Shown: positions 59,153 to 64,000 of the stretch, in pieces | How positions within the stretch are numbered: position 1 is the stretch's first letter | Layout: every line of letters starts with the position of its first letter | Assembly: GCA_028551475.1 (NCBI GenBank) | Contig: CM052356.1 | Coordinates: forward strand, 2,366,001 to 2,430,000 | Length of the DNA stretch: 64,000 nucleotides | Direction: 5' to 3' | DNA from: Casuarina equisetifolia | Lineage: Eukaryota; Streptophyta; Magnoliopsida; Fagales; Casuarinaceae | The notes under the pieces: generated by a model | What the model was told of the DNA's origin: nothing | Databases searched by the model: none | The model's input: the letters and a program-made list of their open reading frames with translations, nothing else | Position numbers and translations under genes: made by a program

Positions 59153-61198
59153 TCACAGCTCGCCATCACTTGTAAGGCATCTACACAGACTGAGCTGGCT
59201 GGGTTCATCATCCTTCTCATTCTCCTCTAATGATTTCCCATTTGTTTCGGGCGTGAAAAGCAATGACACTACCGCTCCCACAGCACAGATTCCAGCCAGT
59301 ATTAACAATGCTAGTCCAAATGCTTTGGGATAACAAATGAAGTTGCATGACTCTGGTGCAGATGTTTTGGGATGACAATCTTTATAGCATAATGCCTGTC
59401 CAAATACTTTTTGACAACAATCATATTTGCGTTTATGCAAGACCCACAAAAATCCAATTGAACCAATAGCTGCCCCCACCTTCCCTGCAGCCCCAGAAAT
59501 GCCATGACATGTTGACCTAAATCTTGCAGGGAAAAGCTCAGCTGGTATTATGAACGTGGTCGTGTTCGGTCCAAAATTCGAGAAGAAAAAGGAAAGGCCA
59601 TAGAGGGCTGCGAAACCTTTTCCCCCTTTTCCCCCTTTTCCCCCTTTACCCATATGATGTTTCCAATATGTGTTAAATGGTATCCCCATTACTAAATACA
59701 CCACTGTCAGCAAGATAAAACCCATTGATTGAATTTTGACTCTTCCAATCCGATCAATGAAGTTGACGGCAAACCAATAGGCAGGAATTGTTGCCCAGGC
59801 AGCAATAATTGCTTGGTCTTTGGCAACTTTAAAAGCTTCTTCAAAAGCACTCTTTCTTATAGGGTCTTTTTCATATAAGCCAGGTTGAAAGAGGTTGCTA
59901 CTATAGAAGACTACATCAATAAGGAACCAAGAGCATGCACAAGAGAATAAATCACGACCATGACGACGGAAGAATTGCTTGGAGAAGAGGGGATATTGCC
60001 GTGCCCTTGGTGGTTGGGGTTTGTCTTCCTCAAGCTCATCCATTGAAAGGTCGAACACTCTCTCCATGTCAACAGCCGCTTGAGGGATATTTTGAGCCAC
60101 CAAAGCTGTATATCTAGGAGAAAATTTTCCAAAGAAAGATAGAAACTTTTATTAAGAAAGCTCGTATAAGTTTGAAACAGCTTATGATCACCTTGTCACT
60201 ATCGGGAACTTTTTGAAATGAAACAAGACTACAACATAGCTCTCGGTTCCCCCAAGGGTCCCAAGTTCCCATTTTACTCACAAAGCTTACAAATTGCGTT
60301 TACCATTAGTTAGATGGTTAAGTGTTTTAAGACCACGAAGACTATTTCTTGGGGTTAATCTTGTAGAGCAGATGATGGAGAACTTAAGTTTAGGGTTGTA
60401 AAGTTGATAACCATAGTTGTTCTGAGAAAGATATAATTAGTTTAGCATTCTTATCATAATTCTTCTTGATAGGAGTAAGAAATAGTATCCAAAAATAAGG
60501 ACCTAAAAGAATAGATCATTCACAAATTGCAAATACCTGGCAGTTTCAGGCATCTTCATACGCCAGTAGAAGGTTAATGCAGCTGGAATTGCACCCAACA
60601 TCAGTATCAACCTCCACGCAATATCGGCCTCCTTGGGTGTCGGCCGTCCTGCCTCAAATATCTTGCATACAACCATCGTTACCGCGGAAGCGGCCAGGAT
60701 TCCAAATCCCTGCATGCTAAAAACAGCAGCAATGAAGGCTCCTCTTGTCATCTTGTTCGCAAACTCCGACATGATCGTGGCTGACAAGGGATAGTCTCCA
60801 CCGATCCCGAGCCCCAACGAAAACCTGAAGAGCCCTAGACTCACCAAAACACACTTCCGCGTCGTACATGCCGAAAACCCACATCCTATGGAGCTGAACA
60901 CCATGATTAACAATGCCAACCCATACACACGGCGCCTCCCAACTACGTCGCCGAGCCTACCAAACACGAGTTGACCAATTGCGGCACCCAAAAAAGCCAC
61001 ACCCAGCATCATAGACTGCACGAGGACTGGAAGATTATGCTCCTTGTAGTACACTCGTCCGATGAGTACCATGATCGGAGTGATAGCAAAGAAGTCATAG
61101 GCGTCGGTGAAGAGACCCATGCCAGCTATAATAATGACCTTGAAGTGGTACAACCCAGTTTTTGCAGTATCAAGGGCAGAAAGAAGCTTCAACGCCAT
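59153..61198 (-). CDS. PHT1-family phosphate:H+ symporter, 540 aa, two exons
   Basis: PHT1 proteins carry phosphate with protons across the plasma membrane. Exon 1 is 60537-61198, exon 2 59153-60113, with a 423-bp intron (GCCAG|GTATTT; CTCCTAG|ATA) that splits codon 221 between AG and A. The protein has twelve predicted membrane helices in two halves with the central hydrophilic loop (about 235-275). The PHT1 signature [13 protein letters not shown] is at 133-145, and [12 protein letters not shown] at 24-35 in helix 1. [20 protein letters not shown] and RSTCHGIS confirm the family. Two oddities: a Gly-Lys run (residues 376-387) made of repeated GGK units, and a Cys-rich insertion (about 452-484) made of imperfect repeats, where PHT1 usually has a short loop before the last helix. 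It may be functional; the insertions are the main doubt. Decayed relatives surround it. Specificity (root uptake, symbiosis or transport within the plant) cannot be told. Confidence 0.85.
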
Positions 61199-61546
61199 TC
61201 TTGGAAGATTTTACAAGGGGCTAAACTATCAAGTCCTCTAGCACCAGTGAAACACAAATGCTTGAGTTGCTTCTCTTTATGGGGTGCTGTATCTCGAATA
61301 TGTCTGGTTGTTGTACTCCCTAGGAAGAAGATAAGTTGCTTGCAAGTAATTTCGTTGATGTTGCGATGGGTGGACTAACCGACGGGAGTGAAGCGAAAGC
61401 AAAGCCTCATCCCGGCTCCATTTAGTGCAGGCTATCTGCCTGTTTCTGTGTCTTCGCGGACTTGGACTTTTGGAGAAGCACGGTTTTGGACGGCATTAGT
61501 TTACAGGTATAGGACAGGCTGAAAACGTCGCTTGGGATACAAACAA

Positions 61547-62105
61547 ATCAATCAAGCCTGAAATTTCAAGTCCATTTAAATTTTTGTGTAGGTCAATTCC
61601 TTACAATTAATAGGAACAGAACCCGAATGAGGTGTCTGATGCCTATTGACAGGGAGTAACCAAGGAGAAAGGAATTTCAACCTAGGTTGGGTCCACCTCA
61701 GATTCTTGCAGATCAATTTTTGACACGGCTCTTCAATTGATATGCAGAACTATAAAGCTTTGGATGACCAAAATGTTCTCTCAGTCGACTTGGCGTGATA
61801 TATGCTTATACGCGGTTCCTCATTGACATTGTCTTTTACGGCTACTGTCAATTCTTGTGTCAGATATATAAGCATTATCTCCGCAAGAAATATTAAGTGC
61901 CAATCAAGATGCCCTCCATGTTCCAAAGCTCCAAGCAATTGTAGCCATCTGTTCAATAATTCCAGGCTACGGGGTAAACGTCCATTTTATTGATACATTG
62001 ACGTCCGTCCAACAAGTGAGCTTTTTCTTCGTTGTAGTTGTTTACTTGTGGTTGGGATTTTTTATTATATGCATTGGGATAGGAATTTCGGACCAAACTT
62101 TGTCT
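61547..62105 (+). repeat. right arm of an inverted repeat around PHT1
   Basis: Inverted counterpart of 56750-57245, with shared text such as cttacaattaataggaac against the complement near 57150 and gataggaattt near 62080. It holds a decayed PHT1 exon 2 piece on the plus strand. Confidence 0.75.
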
Positions 62106-63769
62106 CCCTCATAGTGCCCGTACACACTCTTCGCTGCTTGATTTAGATCACATGTCATGGCATTTGTGGTGCTAATGGGGAGGTGGTAGTAATTATTGAG
62201 TCTTGGATTTATGTAGGCTTCGGATAGCCACAAAGATGTGGTTTATCCCAAAGAAATTGCAATGGTAGCCTCTTTAGTGATTCTCAGCTGGAGTTTGTTC
62301 TGTAGAACTGGTGGAAACGAATTTTTTTCCACGAGAAACTAGGGAGAGATCATTAGAGAAGAATGAAATAGATGATAAAATTAATGGTCTATTTCATATA
62401 ATTTGCAATTCTCTTCATAGTTCAACTTTGAAACCAAACTGTTAATTAAAGATACTTATATAGCATTTTCAATATACTTCCTCATCTTAAGCATAAGGAA
62501 ATATATTCCTTTAAAAACCTACTTCACAAGTAATAAAGTATCAAGTTAGAAAATTATATTCTGATAACATATTTTAAAGGTTGACTAATTTCTATGTTCA
62601 TCGATGACGTTATCAAAGCATATAGCCCCAAAAATAAAATATCTAAAAAGTTCATTAGCTTCAATGCAAGAGATGTTAGAAAATTCTTACATCTAACTTG
62701 TTAAGATTTGCTCCAATACCACTTGTCAATACCTCAAGCACCTATTGCTATGCTTAAAGTAAGTGTGCATTTCCTTTTTCTTAACTATTACTCAACAACA
62801 ACCATGGGCTCGTTGGCCATCTAGTATTTTCCTACCACATGGTGTATCATACACCACCACAACTTAAAATACTAAGGTATTAAGTAAACTAATCTCTTTA
62901 TAAATCACTCTCTCATATTATTATATTCATATCAAGGACTTTATGTGCCCTATCACCCTAAGCATGAAGAGAAAATTGGTCCACAAGGATGAATTCCATA
63001 AGCAAAAGAATGGAAGATAAAACTTTAGGCTATGATATCATATTAAAAACTATAGAAAATAACTTATATTCAACTTAAAAGTTTAAGATATTAAGTGAAT
63101 GAACTTATCTTTTCACAATTATATTCTATGTAGGACTTAACAACAAGGAATTTAGTTTTTTTTTTTTTAACAAAGTAAAATAGAAGATTGGAAGGGTAGT
63201 AACTTTTTAGTGAAATTTAGCAGCTTTCAACCTTTATTTTTTTTTATAAATGTAATCATTTCTATTGTGTTGGAGTATGTCCTTGTGTTTATATAATTTA
63301 ATTTTTATTAATATAATTTACTATTTCATAAAAATAAAAATAAAATAAAAGGCAAAAAATTGAAATTATGAAATCAACGTTCCAAATGCTATGAGAGTTC
63401 AGAATTGCATATGAAATGATTGTTGTCCGTTGCATCAACTTGTTTAGTTTATTAATTCACCAGACAGCCATTGTTCTAAGAGACAAAAACAATGGAAGCA
63501 TCCTCGGGGAGCTAAAGTGAAGAAAGAAAGGCAGCACAGGGATGAAGAAAGACGCCCGGAATCCTCGAGGCCTCTTAGGAATCAACAAAATGGTTTCTAA
63601 TCCTACTAAAAATAAGTCAAAGAATGGTCAAACAAAAGATAGGCTCTTACATTTGTACATTTGATTGATTGTCTTTTTTGGATTTTCCATATTCATGTTC
63701 AAATGATGTCTTCTTTTGGTTTTATTCCAGTTACATTGTTGGTAAAATTGGAGACAGAAAGATTGCCTC
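62106..63769. other. gene-free stretch with direct repeat
   Basis: AT-rich. Right copy of the direct repeat lies at 62600-63740. No gene. Confidence 0.5.
62600..63740 (+). repeat. direct repeat flanking PHT1, right copy
   Basis: Counterpart of 57475-58440, about 5.1 kb away in the same orientation, so the PHT1 unit was tandemly duplicated. Confidence 0.75.
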
Positions 63770-63853
63770 CTAGGCATCAACCACGATGATGGTCTGGAAG
63801 TGGTATTAACTGAAACTTTGCAGTAACAAGTGCCGAATGAAGCTTCGACGCAT
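63770..63853 (-). pseudogene. PHT1 exon 1 relic at the window edge
   Basis: Minus-strand reading from about 63853 resembles the PHT1 N-terminus (LKLHSAL-like then PDHHRG in shifted frames against LKLLSAL and HFKVIII). Frame is broken. It continues upstream beyond 63853 with DNA like the PHT1 5' flank, to the window end. Confidence 0.55.
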
Positions 63854-64000
63854 TATGAAAAGATTTCTCCAGGGAGTTAAGCTGCAACGTCCACACACTA
63901 GTGAGACAGAAATGCTTGACCCTCTTTGTTTAAAGACTTAATCCTACACGTGGTGACTGGCTTCCTCGGAAGATCAGAAGAAACCTGCGAGTAATTTCGT

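Noticed and set aside
1-64000. CRISPR arrays, bacterial operons, riboswitches, phage genes
   Set aside because: None is seen; splice sites, LTR elements and gene families mark the window as plant nuclear DNA. The spaced repeats present are tandem or inverted duplications.

Overview
This is nuclear DNA of a flowering plant, most likely a eudicot and plausibly a woody one. It is AT-rich. Its genes carry plant-type GT-AG introns, its families are plant families (PHT1 phosphate transporter, DUF295/SKIP23-type F-box proteins, T2 S-type RNase, vacuolar ATPase subunit E, mitochondrial IF-2), and it holds two Ty1/copia elements, a LINE and an organelle-type tRNA. I cannot name the species. Much of the window is rearranged and duplicated sequence with few intact genes.

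Layout. 0-4 kb: AT-rich flank with a fold-back element and a degraded direct repeat. 4.1-5.0 kb: an intronless cyclin. 7.2-12.37 kb: copia element 1 on the minus strand, with 609-bp LTRs, stops in gag and a deleted integrase core. It is fused on its right to a broken F-box gene. 12.4-18 kb: F-box fragment (+), copied cyclin tail, complete F-box gene (-), broken F-box fragment (-). 18.1 kb: plastid-type tRNA-Met. 18.9-19.9 kb: S-RNase-like T2 RNase. 20.5-21.8 kb: partial copies of the RNase upstream region and of the F-box flank. 21.8-24.8 kb: last three exons of V-ATPase subunit E. 24.8-30.9 kb: mitochondrial IF-2 gene lacking its GTPase core. 32.5-33.6 kb: a secreted tandem-repeat precursor ending in a CTNIP/SCREW-like Cys motif. 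37.9-46.8 kb: second V-ATPase E copy, invaded by copia element 2 and a LINE. 46.8-54.2 kb: second F-box block, a dead (+) copy and an intact (-) copy facing each other. 55-64 kb: one complete PHT1 transporter among several dead PHT1 fragments.

Main architecture. The order F-box(+), cyclin tail, F-box(-) occurs twice (about 12.4-18 kb and 46.8-54.2 kb). An inverted F-box duplication with a captured cyclin 3' end therefore existed before it was copied again with the V-ATPase E segment. The V-ATPase E copies lie on the inner sides of the two F-box blocks.

Probably functional genes: the cyclin, two F-box genes, the secreted repeat precursor, PHT1, and perhaps the RNase if its one-base break in a T run is an artefact. 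I see no operon-like cooperation. The F-box/RNase proximity recalls an S-locus, but these F-box proteins are DUF295 type, not the pollen SLF/SFB type. All identities come from reading the sequence; no database search was run.
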